Of a stretch of 64,000 nt of DNA, positions 12,278-22,083 are shown in pieces (position 1 is the stretch's first letter; every line of letters begins with the position of its first letter). The notes beneath the pieces were generated by a model. That model had not been told where the DNA came from and did not search any database. It saw nothing but the letters and a program-made list of their open reading frames with translations. The position numbers and the translations under genes were made by a program. This DNA is from Synaphobranchus kaupii (lineage: Eukaryota > Chordata > Actinopteri > Anguilliformes > Synaphobranchidae): the NCBI GenBank assembly GCA_029718625.1, contig CM056376.1:26274813-26338812 (forward strand), read 5' to 3'.

Positions 12278-12658
12278 CCCATTTAAGCCCACCGGCAACT
12301 GTAGTTGCCAAAATGTATGATTGTCATTTTCCATTTATAAATACATTTCTAAATGTTATACATGTTTTATATATCAATGATATGTGAGTAGACAAAAAAA
12401 GTTTCCACGTCCTTCCTGTCACATGATGTTGTTGAGTTCCTGGTCCGCCTTCCTGAGAGCATGGCGAAGACAAACCCTCCCAAGAAATGGTAATTTTCAT
12501 ATAATAATGATGTTTTTTTTGTTGACACATATATATCTACTTAATCATGAAAGTCTCTAGAATCACACAAACTACACAAATATTACATTGAATGTATAGT
12601 TTTTTGTGTATGGAATCATTTGTCCAAGCGGCAACCATAGTTGCCGGTGGGCAAATGG
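12278..12658. mobile_element. piggyBac-like MITE end A
   Basis: A TTAA at 12274-12277 is followed by cccatttaagcccacc, the TTAA-CCC start typical of piggyBac-superfamily elements, and then the near-palindrome ggcaactgtagttgcc (12294-12309). The far side has ggcaaccatagttgcc (12630-12645), then ggtgggcaaatgg as the inverted counterpart, but there is no TTAA there. The interior is AT-rich and non-coding. It is probably a non-autonomous copy whose right target site has decayed. An alternative is that it is the left end of one 3-kb element ending at 15332. Confidence 0.7.
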
Positions 12659-12713
12659 CTTGTAAGTAATAACGTGAAAAGTCTAGCTGGCTAGAACACA
12701 CAATAACTGAAAT

Positions 12714-13119
12714 TTACGTAGTAGCGCGTTGCTTACTAAAAACCTCAGCAAGGTCAGAATATTCCCCTGGTACATTAGTGGGCAGGTGAAACTCGAGCGC
12801 CCCTACCACCTCCAGGGTCTCGGAAGGAACATCAGATGACATCTCCCACTCTAAATCATAAACAGATAATGCTATCCTCCTCCATGGAACCCCCTTCAGC
12901 AAAGGGATCCCAGGACAGACTCTCCTCTCCACTCCCTGCGAGAGCGGAGGAAGTATCCTGATCAGAGTGAAACTCCGCCTCCTCCAACTCACTATAGGAG
13001 CTGAGATCGGAATCGTCAGCCCGAAGAAGGGTAAATAACAGTTTGACAGAGAGATTGACACTGGGAATCCCACTGGCGAATAGGATCCCTGTTTCTGCCC
13101 TAACTAACATGAGGGTCAT
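12714..13119 (-). pseudogene. Ty3/gypsy pol fragment: protease-RT linker and start of RT
   Basis: Reading the minus strand, the last 30 residues contain TLEVVGALEFHLP and then PGEYSDLAEVFSKQRATT. This is the conserved segment just before the RT fingers in fish Ty3/gypsy pol (usually continuing LPPHRPWDCAIDL). The frame ends abruptly at 12714, and no RT palm (the YxDD motif), RNase H or integrase follows, so the element is truncated here. The upstream part of the frame is acidic (ELEEAEFHSDQD) in the neighbouring frame, which indicates at least one frameshift. It lies downstream of the protease fragment on the same strand, in the normal gag-pro-pol order. It is not functional. Confidence 0.8.
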
Positions 13120-13321
13120 GCAAACTCAGCCATGAATGTCAGAACGAGTGGATACGACGGAGATTCAACTAAAAAAAATGCTAGTGCCCCTGGAGAGAAA
13201 TGCGCATAATTAAAGGACCAGTTATCTCTTCAATGATCCCGGAGGGGCGACTATCGAGAGCCGTAACCTGACGGGAACTAGTGAGTCGGTGTGTGGGAAT
13301 CTTTAATTCCCTAACCTATTT

Positions 13322-13375
13322 AGCATCAATGAAGCACTCGACTGCTCCGGAATCAATAAAGGCGTCAACGCCAAC
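13322..13375 (-). pseudogene. Ty3/gypsy aspartic protease active-site fragment
   Basis: Translating the minus strand gives VGVDAFIDSGAVECFIDA. The D-S-G triad in a hydrophobic context followed by FID is the retroviral-type aspartic protease signature of fish gypsy elements. It lies between the gag fragment (13459 upward) and the RT start (below 13120), as expected. Stops and shifts in the surrounding sequence (13120-13459) prevent a continuous pro frame. I infer that the residues around it (TALDSRPSG, IIEEI) are the rest of the protease domain. Confidence 0.75.
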
Positions 13376-13458
13376 CGAGCACCCATTCCAAAGCAGCCGG
13401 ACAGGCAAAAGGGTCCGAGAACGAGTACTATTTTGTATAACTGGGGACCTCGGTTTCC

Positions 13459-14362
13459 CTAGTGAGACCCCTCATTTCCCCACCAACTTGGGACACTGAT
13501 ACACTGATCCTTTATATAACCCTTGCGCTTACAGTAACAGCACCAGTACTCCCGCGGTTTCACTCCCTTAGATTTGTGGAGGGATAACCCATCCACCTGC
13601 ATGGGTTCCTCCTGATCAGCGGAGAGGTAGGTGGAAAAGGTGGACAGAGTCCTTACCGACAATGCGGAAGTTTGATGAACCGGGCGGTCTCTATGCTCTC
13701 GCTCACGCTCCCTGATATGGTTGTCCAGGCGTATAGCCGTAGTAACCAGAGCACTGAACGTAGCAGGTGGATCGAGCATGGCTAGGGCGTCCTTAATAGG
13801 ATTCGACAATGCCTTAGGAAATAAAGACCTAAGCGGTCCGTCAGCCCATCCTGTCTCCCCCGCCAGTGCTCGAAACGTGATGGAAAACGCCGCCACCGTG
13901 TCAGTGCCCTGGTGCAGACTAGTCCATTTGTTCGCCGAGTGCCTGGTCGCCTAATAAGGATAAAACAAACGCAACCCGGGATTCTGGTATAGAAAACCGG
14001 GAAGGTTGTGTTTGGAAAAAAATCAGAAAAAAAAAAAAAAACGGCCGACACTTCCCTGGTTCCCCGCTATAGCAGTGTGGTAATTGGAGCTTGGGCTCTT
14101 TAAGTGTACGTGGCAAGGGAACGGGAGGTGTCGGTGCTTGTGCAACTGGGGGTGGATTGACGGCAATAGAGAGTCTGTGGAGACTCTCCGTTAACTTGTG
14201 AAGGCATTCTCCCTGATCTCGAATTTGCTCCATCAACTGGCCTTGTTGCGTTTGAAAGGTGAGAATGGCCTCCTCAGGGGTAATCCCTCTAGCGCTCTGA
14301 CTGGCCAGCGCTTCATTAGAAACCCTGGTGTCGCTGGCTCTTCCATACAGCCTTTGATATTC
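13459..14362 (-). pseudogene. Ty3/gypsy gag, frameshifted
   Basis: The N-terminal part (14362 down to about 13925) contains a coiled-coil-like region (TFQTQQGQLMEQIRDQ) and a Pro-rich linker. It continues with LPHCYSGEPGKCRPF and ESRVAFVLSLLGDQALG, the capsid core seen in fish gypsy and in domesticated RTL/PEG10-type gag. A frame change near 13925 leads into AAFSITFRALAGETGWADG, SALVTTAIRLDNHIRERERE and a C-terminal zinc knuckle, CCYCKRKGYIKDQC. In this CCHC motif the His position is Tyr. An A/T homopolymer at 14028-14041 has added a run of Phe. Start unclear: no ATG lies between the LTR and the conserved region. The gene is dead and 5'-adjacent to the LTR at 14363. Confidence 0.85.
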
Positions 14363-15081
14363 TGTTAGGGGGAGTGTAAGGTTCAGAGAACCAGGCGCGA
14401 CTGCCAAGGAATTCTAAAAGTGTATATAGTAAAAAATATACACCACAAAAGCGGATAGCTCCGCGGCAGGAAGGGAACAAATGAAAAATGGGAATAAAAC
14501 CTCCCGGCATAAGCCAAATCAAAAACAACCCCAAAAGAGGGCAAACTCAATAATAGCGAGGAATATAACAACAACAAAAACCTCACGCTCTCACACAAAG
14601 AGCGTAAAACAGGAGGTCAGAGAAAAACAAAAGAAAGCCCATGTAAAAGGGCTAGAGAAATGAAAATAGAAATAGAACCTGTTACCTTAAGCTCTAGGTG
14701 CGAAAGAGCTGAACAAAAAGGTAACCAGTAGAGGAGTTTAAAGGATAAAGAGAGAAAGGAAAGAAAAAGACAAAAATAAATCTTTCTCCTAACTCTAAAC
14801 CGGATTTGGTGCGTTTCTTATTCGTATGAACCAGAAATGCAGCGACCAAATCCTATACCTTACCGACTTCGTTGTCAACATAGCAAAGACAATATCGAAG
14901 CACAGGAAAGCGGAAACCCTGAGCTTATATAGCCGACAGGAAACTCAAAACAGGTGCGAGGAATCACAGCAGAGCAATAGCAAAGCACCGGAACTGAATA
15001 TGAAAAATCCGATAGTGACCTGACAATGCTAAAAGAAAGGACAGCCGTAGAAATAACCGGAGGCTGCCAGAAACTATGACA
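14363..15081 (-). mobile_element. 5' LTR of the truncated Ty3/gypsy element
   Basis: It is bounded by tgttaggggg on the plus strand and ctatgaca at the other end, so it reads TGTCATAG..CTAACA on the minus strand, in proper TG..CA form. It is clearly homologous to the solo LTR at 51635-52183 along most of its length (shared cctcacgctctcacaca, ggaggtcagagaaaaacaa, cctataccttaccgac, accggaggctgccagaaac). A TATA box (cggctatataagctc on the minus strand, about 14922-14936) fits a minus-strand promoter driving gag. Relative to the solo LTR it carries about 165 extra bases (about 14405-14570). There is no matching 3' LTR in the window, so the 3' half of the element is gone. Confidence 0.85.
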
Positions 15082-15175
15082 AAAGACAGCTCTTGGAAAA
15101 AATAAAATTTGAATTACAAATAATTTTTGGTACTCTAATTCACATTTCACTATTATAGGGGTAGATACAAGGTAT
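15082..15175. other. Short flank between LTR and piggyBac-like end
   Basis: AT-rich; no target duplication of the LTR can be checked because the other LTR is missing. Confidence 0.4.
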
Positions 15176-15332
15176 GGGCCCATCGGCAACTATAGTTGCC
15201 ACTCATTCAAATAAGATTTTCTAGAAAAAAGAGCATACAATGGAGGAATTAAATGCAGAACATGTTCATATGGGACTCAATTAACATGATTATATGCATA
15301 AGAATATTGAGAAAAATTTGGGCACAAATGGG
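15176..15332. mobile_element. piggyBac-like MITE end B
   Basis: It starts gggcccat, then the perfect 16-bp palindrome ggcaactatagttgcc (15185-15200), and ends ttgggcacaaatggg followed by TTAA at 15333-15336. The last 14 bases are the inverse (12/14) of the first 14 after the TTAA at 12274. Either this is a second short MITE, or it is the right end of the element begun at 12278 with the gypsy copy nested between. Confidence 0.65.
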
Positions 15333-15336
15333 TTAA

Positions 15337-16414
15337 CTGAAAAGGTTCAGTAACCGTTTTTTAACTGCCATTGTAACTTTTTACTTCAGAAGTTTTTTAA
15401 ACCATTTTAGCTGGGTGTCTGAACTTGAAAAAAACAAAGCCGCGGTGTCTTAAATGCATTGACTGTTAATTCTGCCATAACTAAGAGCAATACGTCAAAT
15501 TCTATTTTTAAAACATGGATCTATAACTGATCTTATCTTATTCTCTGTCTGTGAGCAAGGCAGATACAGTGAAATCAGCCATCTATGGAACCGAACCATA
15601 AAAGGGTAATGTTACCAGGAATCAATAAAAATTGGTCATATATTACATATCATATGTAATATATGTATATATATATTTGTTTCTCTGACACTCATGCACC
15701 TGTCTATTATGAATTATGATAAATGTGGAATCAAAATACAGCTTAAATTAATAACTGGCAACATAAATTGTCCTTGTAAAAAAAAAAAAAAAACTGAAGT
15801 TGAGTAACACCTGCATATGAAGTGGACATTTTATTTTGCCATCCTTACAAAAAAATGTCTGACCCTGTTGAACAGAGTATGTTCCCACAAAGCTTTATTG
15901 AATGTAAATTTGAGTAATCAGTCAGTCAGTCAGTGTGTGGTCTTACACAGAGCCCCAGTGATTACGCAACAATGCACATTGATTCATTCATACTGTACCC
16001 CCTGTATTACAAGTCCAATTTGTTTATTGATCCCAGTGTCTTGCCAAGTCTGCACTGTGTGCAAATAATGTACTCTTCTGTTTAAATAAGTCAATGTTTT
16101 TCGCCAGGGCTGTGCAGAGACCTTTTGAGGGACAGGTGCTCGAAGCGAGAAAAGGGCACACCATCGTAGAAAAACAGTTTTACGACACTCAGTTACTGTA
16201 CAGAATATATCTCACCAATGAATTAATGAAAATTATTGACAGCAACAATAATAGTACCAATATTATTATTTTATTGAATCAAAAGGGACACATCTGACAC
16301 TTGGGGCAAGAGGGGCAGGTGCTTGGGCACCCCAAGCCCCCCCCCCTCCCCCTCTCTCTGCACATGCCTGTTTCTTGCATAAAAATCATGTTTTCAACCG
16401 ATGCGATACCATCT
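15337..16414. other. Unique sequence with AT palindrome and possible relic
   Basis: A small inverted repeat (tattacata / tatgtaata) lies at about 15640-15662. The stretch 16100-16180 (agaccttttgaggg, acaggtgctcgaag, gagaaaagggcac) is related to 51085-51150 and probably belongs to the same decayed element. No coding signal. Confidence 0.45.
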
Positions 16415-17425
16415 GGGGTGCGTTTCCCGATAGCAATCAATCTTAGGGTTACGCGCGATTTCAACGAGCGATTCTACGATGGCTCTTTAATTTGTAACAC
16501 GCGTTTCCCAAAACAGTTCTTAAAGTGTGAACGCGCAGTCACCTCTTAAGTGATACTTAGCCAGAGGTGTAAAATCTGGGTTCAGAAAGTAAAATTCCTC
16601 TCCAGTATTTACTTCCAATCACCTGGATTTGCTAATTTGCACAATTCTTCAGCCAGGAGAACTATTTAGTGAAATCAGCTGGCTGAGTTCATGGGTGAAA
16701 GAAACACATAGCAGGAATTTTCCTTTCTGATCCCTGGATTTTACATCTATGTATTTCTGTCTGTAGTGCTGCTGATACGGGAGGAGGAGGGGCGATAGAT
16801 TGGGAGACGCAAACCCCATTGTGATGCCCAATACATGGCCGGTTAGGCATGTTCTTTTGAAATACAATATTTTTCCCACTGATTTTACTTAAGTCTCAAA
16901 CTTATTTATTTATCAGGATATTTAAGGAATGGCTTTTATGGGTAATTTCCAAATATATAAAAATAAGTAAATTAAAAATAAATAAGTAAACGTTAATATT
17001 GTTGCATCTAACATCACTATAAACAAGCCATCAGTGGTTATGGTAACCGTAAAATGAAATGAACACTAACGCGAAAAATCAAATAAAGTAGCTAGGCTAT
17101 GTGATTTATGGGCTTCTAAAATGCACTTAACCGTCTACGACTGGTCTGGAGTAATCGTTAATCTACGAGCGTTTCTAAGAGCGTCTTAAAATGCTTTTGG
17201 GAAATGCACCCAAAGTTCAAGAAGCTTCGTACGAAGGGTTTTACGACGTCTTAGACTAACGATGCTTTTGGGAAACGCACCCAAAGTTCAAGAAGCTTCG
17301 TATGAAGGGTTTTACAACGTCTTAGCCTAACGATGCTTTTGGGAAACCCACTCAAAGTTCAAGAAGCTTCATACGAAGGGTTTTACGACGTCTTAGCCTA
17401 ACAATGCTTTTGGGAAACGCACCCC
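16415..17425. mobile_element. Inverted-repeat DNA element with amplified right end
   Basis: A perfect 14-bp terminal inverted repeat, ggggtgcgtttccc at 16415-16428 and gggaaacgcacccc at 17412-17425, bounds about 1 kb of non-coding sequence. Subterminal copies of the same phrase occur inside (cgtttcccaaaacag near 16503; atgcttttgggaaatgcac near 17191). Fish genomes carry many MITEs starting ggggtgcgtttcccaaa. The right side is a 71-bp tandem array (separate entry). I see no transposase and no clear target duplication. The middle (16560-17100) looks unrelated and may be an insertion or highly diverged. Confidence 0.7.
17199..17425. repeat. 71-bp tandem repeat containing the element's terminal repeat
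   Basis: gggaaa at 17199, 17270, 17341 and 17412 is spaced exactly 71 bp apart. This gives three full units plus the partial terminal unit. Each unit has gggaaacgcaccc, aaagttcaagaagcttcg, the 12-bp palindrome cttcgtacgaag (varied in units 2 and 3), ggttttacgacgtcttag and taacgatgctttt. Units differ by only a few bases. Confidence 0.95.
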
Positions 17426-18359
17426 TGGTCTATTCTTGGATTGGGAAAATACTCAGCCTACACAAGGATTTTATTTTATTATTTTGAGGCAACAGGCACC
17501 ATTTTAAATTACAGGCAACATGGATGTATGAAGTAGTGTTTAACGTGACATAGAGAAGCTTGCATTTGTAGGCCATGCCTGATAAAATGAGCACATTTGA
17601 AATATTGTACATGTAAATGAATTTGGTGGCCACATTGAAGGAAAATTATGACCTAGATCAAACCGTTTATGGATTATGGACCAACACTGTGCACAAGTTG
17701 AGCATAGTGAAATGTTTTGCCACCATATGAAGTATGGCATGGCTAAGGATCATCAAGCATGTTATGAAGTATGTATGCATGTGGCACTCAGCTGCCATTA
17801 TAAATATGATTTCTAAGATGAGGTACTGAGAAGTGCTTCACAGACATCTGGATCCTATAAACCATTCGATTTTTCAAATGTAACTGAATTATACAATGAA
17901 GAGATGTGTCAGAACAATAGACTTTGGCCTGGATTTAATCAAGTTTCATTGACTGCCGGTGCTCTTGTTTTCTCTTCAGTGTTGGTGATTGCTTGGGGTG
18001 ATTGTTTTAATAAATAAAAACATTTCAATAAGTAAAAGGACAAATCAATGTTGATTGAATCCACAGCGGTGTCTTGAAATATATAAGGATATAAAGCTGG
18101 TTCTTTTGCTCTCTGGTCAAGTTGTTAGTTTTATTGCACAATCATTTTACTAGATATAAACAGCCTGTTTATGACATACAATGAATGTCTCACTTCTGAT
18201 CATGTTCTTCCAATTCAACATTGCACCTGGTGCTCTCTCGTGTCAGTGGAATGGACTTTGAAAAATAATTTTCTAATCAATTATGTTAAATATTGGGACA
18301 AAGCTGCCTGATTGCTCTGAACATTGAAGCGTTTGGAAAATATTATAGTCACTAGAGTG
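17426..18359. other. Unique sequence, nothing recognised
   Basis: No motif or repeat family identified. Confidence 0.5.
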
Positions 18360-18361
18360 TA

Positions 18362-19823
18362 CAGTGCCCTCCACAATTATTGGCACCCCTGGTAAAGATG
18401 AGCAAAAAGGGTTATACAAATTTATCACACTCACACTGAAAAAATTAGAAAAATCCAGCGTTTAATTGAAGTAAATTTATTCTGAGAAAGAAAAAATCCC
18501 TCATCAAGAAATTGACACATTTTTTTAACAAAACCACATCTGCCACAATTATTGGCACCCCTGAACTAAATGTAACTGAAGCATTTTTTCCATTTATATT
18601 TTACTTTTTATAGTTGATCAGAGAACACACAAATCAAATGAGGTACAATTGTGTTGAGCTTCATAAATCAGAGAATGGCTATAAAAATAGCTACTCACCC
18701 GAAAATGCCCATATCTACCGTTAGGGCAATACTTAAAAGGTTCAAAGCAACTGGAACTGTTACAAACTTGCCTGGAAGAGGACCCAAGTTCATTTTGCCC
18801 CCACGCACAGTGAGGAGGATGGTAAGGGAGGCAAAAAAAAAACCAAGGATCACTGTTGGAGAATTACAGAGGAAAGTAGCATCTTGGAGTCATCAAGTCT
18901 CCAAAACTACCATTAGATGTCACCTCCATGGCAACAAATTATTTAGAAGGCATGCCAGAAAAAAAGCCTTTCCTGTCATTTCACCACAAACGTAAGCGCC
19001 TGGAGTTTGCTAAACGCCACTGGAACTTTGTAAGGAACCCTATTCTATGGTCAGATGAAACGGAAATTGAGCTTTTCGGCAACCAACACTCAATGTGGGT
19101 TTGGCGTAAAAAGAAGGATGGCTATAGCAAAAATAACCTGATCCCTACTGGTAAGTATGGTGGAGGTTCTGTGATGTTATGGGGCCGTTTTCCTCCAAAG
19201 GCCCTGGGAACCTTGTTAGGGTACATGGCATCATGAACTTCATGAAATACCAGGACATTTTAAATCAGAATCTGGCTGCCTTTGCCAGATTCAGATTTAG
19301 GCAACTAAAACTGGGTCATCGATGGATCTTCCAGCAGGACAATGATCCAAAACATATATCCAAATCAACACAAAAAGGGTTAACTGAACACAAAATCAAG
19401 CTTCTAAACCCCATTGAAAACCTGTGGGCTGAGCTGAAATGGAGAGTGCCCAAGAGAGGACCTAGGACTCTGGATGATCTGGAGAGATTCTGTAAAGAGG
19501 AATTGTCTCAGATTCCTTGCTCTGTATTCTCCAACCTTATTAGATGTTACGGGAGAAGATTCAGTGCTGTTTTATTGGCAAAGGGAGGTTGTACAAAGTA
19601 TTAAATGCAGGGATGCCAATAATTGTGGCACATGTGGTTTTGCTAAAAAATAACTATTTCTTGATGAGGAATTTTTTTTTCTCAGAATCAATTTACTTCA
19701 ATTAAAGGTTGGATTTTTCTAATTTTTTCAGTGTGAGATTAAGCTAATTCACCAAACGGTGAATTTTTTATAACCCTTTTTACTCATCTTTACCAGGGGT
19801 GGCAATAATTGTGGAGGGCACTG
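18362..19823 (+). mobile_element. Full-length Tc1-type transposon
   Basis: It is flanked by TA (18360-18361 and 19824-19825) and starts cagtgccctccacaattatt, matched by the inverse at the right end. Each terminal region is about 220 bp and repeats the phrase ttattggcacccctg at its inner edge (left near 18550, right near 19610). This is the IR/DR layout of fish Tc1 elements such as Sleeping Beauty relatives. Total length is 1,462 bp, close to the usual 1.5-1.6 kb. It encodes one degenerate transposase on the plus strand. A detached end of the same family is at 59451. Confidence 0.95.
18651..19604 (+). pseudogene. Tc1 transposase, frameshifted
   Basis: The N-terminal half has the paired-like helix-turn-helix region (PISTVRAILKRFKATGTV, then NLPGRGPKFILPPRTVRRMV), followed by KPRITVGELQRKVAS and VSKTTIRCHLH. 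The frame shifts near 18980 into KRLEFAKRHWNFVRNPILW then SDETEIELFG, carrying the first catalytic Asp (codon 19054-19056). It continues to GGGSVMLWGRF and shifts back near 19190 to GPGNLVRVHGIMNF. The second Asp is in FQQDNDPKH (19338-19340) and the Glu in NPIENLWAELK. Between them only about 25 residues remain, where the family has 34, because the WPSQSPDL segment is deleted. The conserved N-terminus is also missing. The protein cannot be active. Confidence 0.92.
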
Positions 19824-19825
19824 TA

Positions 19826-21895
19826 TTTATGCAAAAATATGCACTGTTTCTTTGAATATTTATTATAATGCATGCGTTATACACTAAATATAGATGGTAG
19901 TGACTACATTTTGTAAGTTTAATTTCTGCCTTTAAATTTGTTACATAGCTGTATCACATATTCCATTGAAACAAATTGTAAAAAAATGTATTAATGTATT
20001 AATTTTGTCCGTTACTTCATCTAGCATTAAATTAAATTAGCAGTCACTGAACTTGCACTTTGGCTAAACAATTAGTCGGCTCAACACATTTGTCAACCTA
20101 AAAACAATACCATACTGAATTATCCATTTAAAATCTTCTTATATGCAATGAAGTAAATGATTCAGAACATAGCTTCAAGAAGAACTCAATGGAGCTGCAT
20201 AAACATTAATTATTATAGGGTATTGGGTCCATTTCTTTATTTTATTTTTGTTATTAGTTGATTAAACACATTCATGTTTACTGGAAACAGGGGACTATCC
20301 TTGTGTGCGAGTGAGATAAATATATGCAATCAACTGAATCCACGCATGTTTGGTCATAGCATTGTTGTTAACCATACTTGTAGACGGTGGGAAAATTTGA
20401 GTAAAAAAGATAATTAATATCCAATGGTAGAGGTAAGAAAATGTTCACATCATTTTCTGCTCCTAGATTAAACCTCATCCAGCAGTCAGACGGTATATAA
20501 CGAAGGCATATTTCAAAAGGAAAGATTCACCAGTGGGACCTGAACGAGCTCTCATTTTTATGCTGTGTCAAACGGCCAATAATTTAATTAACCAGATGGA
20601 CAATCTTCTAAAAAAAGAAAAGAAAAAAAGTTCCTTCACGAGCAGAAGGCGCAGGGAAAAATAATTAAACAATTACATAATTCAAGCAGATTCACCATAT
20701 GCAAATTTTTATTACCTGCCACTTTGAACAAATCCGAGCTCGACGGTTCACAAAATACTGCAAATTGCTCAGGAGAGACATATTATTCATTCTTACAACC
20801 TCTGTCATAAAACTTCTAATCTTCTTTCAGCAGGACGGATATTAATGGTGTGGCTGCATTTGTGGGATGGACATTTTCAGGAAAAGAAATTGGCCTCCAT
20901 GCACAAGGTTTGTTTACAGGAATATTACACTGGGTAGTACAATATGAAATTAAGGAGTCCCCCCCCACCATTATTTTTTTTAAAAGAAGACTTTAACATC
21001 TTTTGTAGAATATGTTACACTACATACACTGTGAATTTTGCATGCATTATAATGGGAGAATTACGATTTCCATTGAAATGAAAACCAGGCAGGACACAAA
21101 AGTCCCCAGGGCTGGCTTGGGATTGTCTAGCCAGTGTTTCAGATGGCAGTTCTTAGTTGTAGTTCTTGGTTGGATTTAAATATCTACACCACTACATGAT
21201 ACAATTGCATAGAGTTTCCACAATTAAGAAATTCTCTGATATGTTTTTAGACAAAATAAAGAAAGGATGTGTCTAAAGTACAGTATCATGTTTTAAAACA
21301 TAACCACCAGGTGCTTTTCTATTCTGCGTGTTCTTCAGGCATAGACCATCATTGAATCCCAATCTTAACCGCAATTGTTTTGAAGGCGAAACCACTGCAT
21401 TTTGAATCATTTGGTCACATGACAAAAGAAATATGAAATCGACATATTTTATTTAAAGAGAATTCTGGATTAATATCATTTTTTAAATTGCTGGTCATAT
21501 ACCAGAATGGCAGCTGGCTTTTGAATTCCATAAGTCAGTTTGAATCATGAATAATTCTCCCATCTGGCATGAAGAGGGAGGGAGGGGGATTTGCATTCTG
21601 ATTTTCATTCATTTTTTCAGCATAGAAACCTCGAATCACATACAAATACGCTAGGTTCAATCATCTCAAATTGCAAGGTAAAATTGTAGAAAGGCTTGTT
21701 CGTTGTTCAATCCACTTATAAAATTGACATATTTATGGGCTCACCTACATATGTTAGTACCTCGACATTTGCCACATAGCACATAGTAATCAAGTAAGGA
21801 CATTTAGCCTCACACCTACCCGTACAACCCTCATAATTTCAATCAAGAAACAACTTAAAAACAGCAAACGGTAAAATAACTGCATGTGACAAGAG
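19826..21895. other. Unique AT-rich sequence, nothing recognised
   Basis: No coding exon or repeat family recognised. Short C run at about 20960. Confidence 0.5.
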
Positions 21896-22083
21896 CATAA
21901 AAACTCAAATCACGGTCCTCGAGGGCCGAGAACTGCTGGTTTTCCACCCTCCCAGTAAATGGGAGTCAGCTGTGAGGACAGTCTGGCCAATCAGTAGCAC
22001 TAATTGTTCAGTTAATTAATTACCTGGGATAAAATAAAACCAGGGCTGGATTTGGATTTGAGGGACAGATTTGAGTATCCATG
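21896..22083. mobile_element. hAT-type MITE, family shared with 49736 and 57915
   Basis: Left end cataaaaactcaaatc and right end gatttgagtatccatg form an imperfect 16-bp inverted repeat. The body (gagggccgagaactgctgg, gccaatcagtagcactaat, ttaattacctgggataaaa, ccagggctggatttgga) is shared with the copy at 49736 and partly with 57915. I cannot see a target duplication at this copy. Confidence 0.8.
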
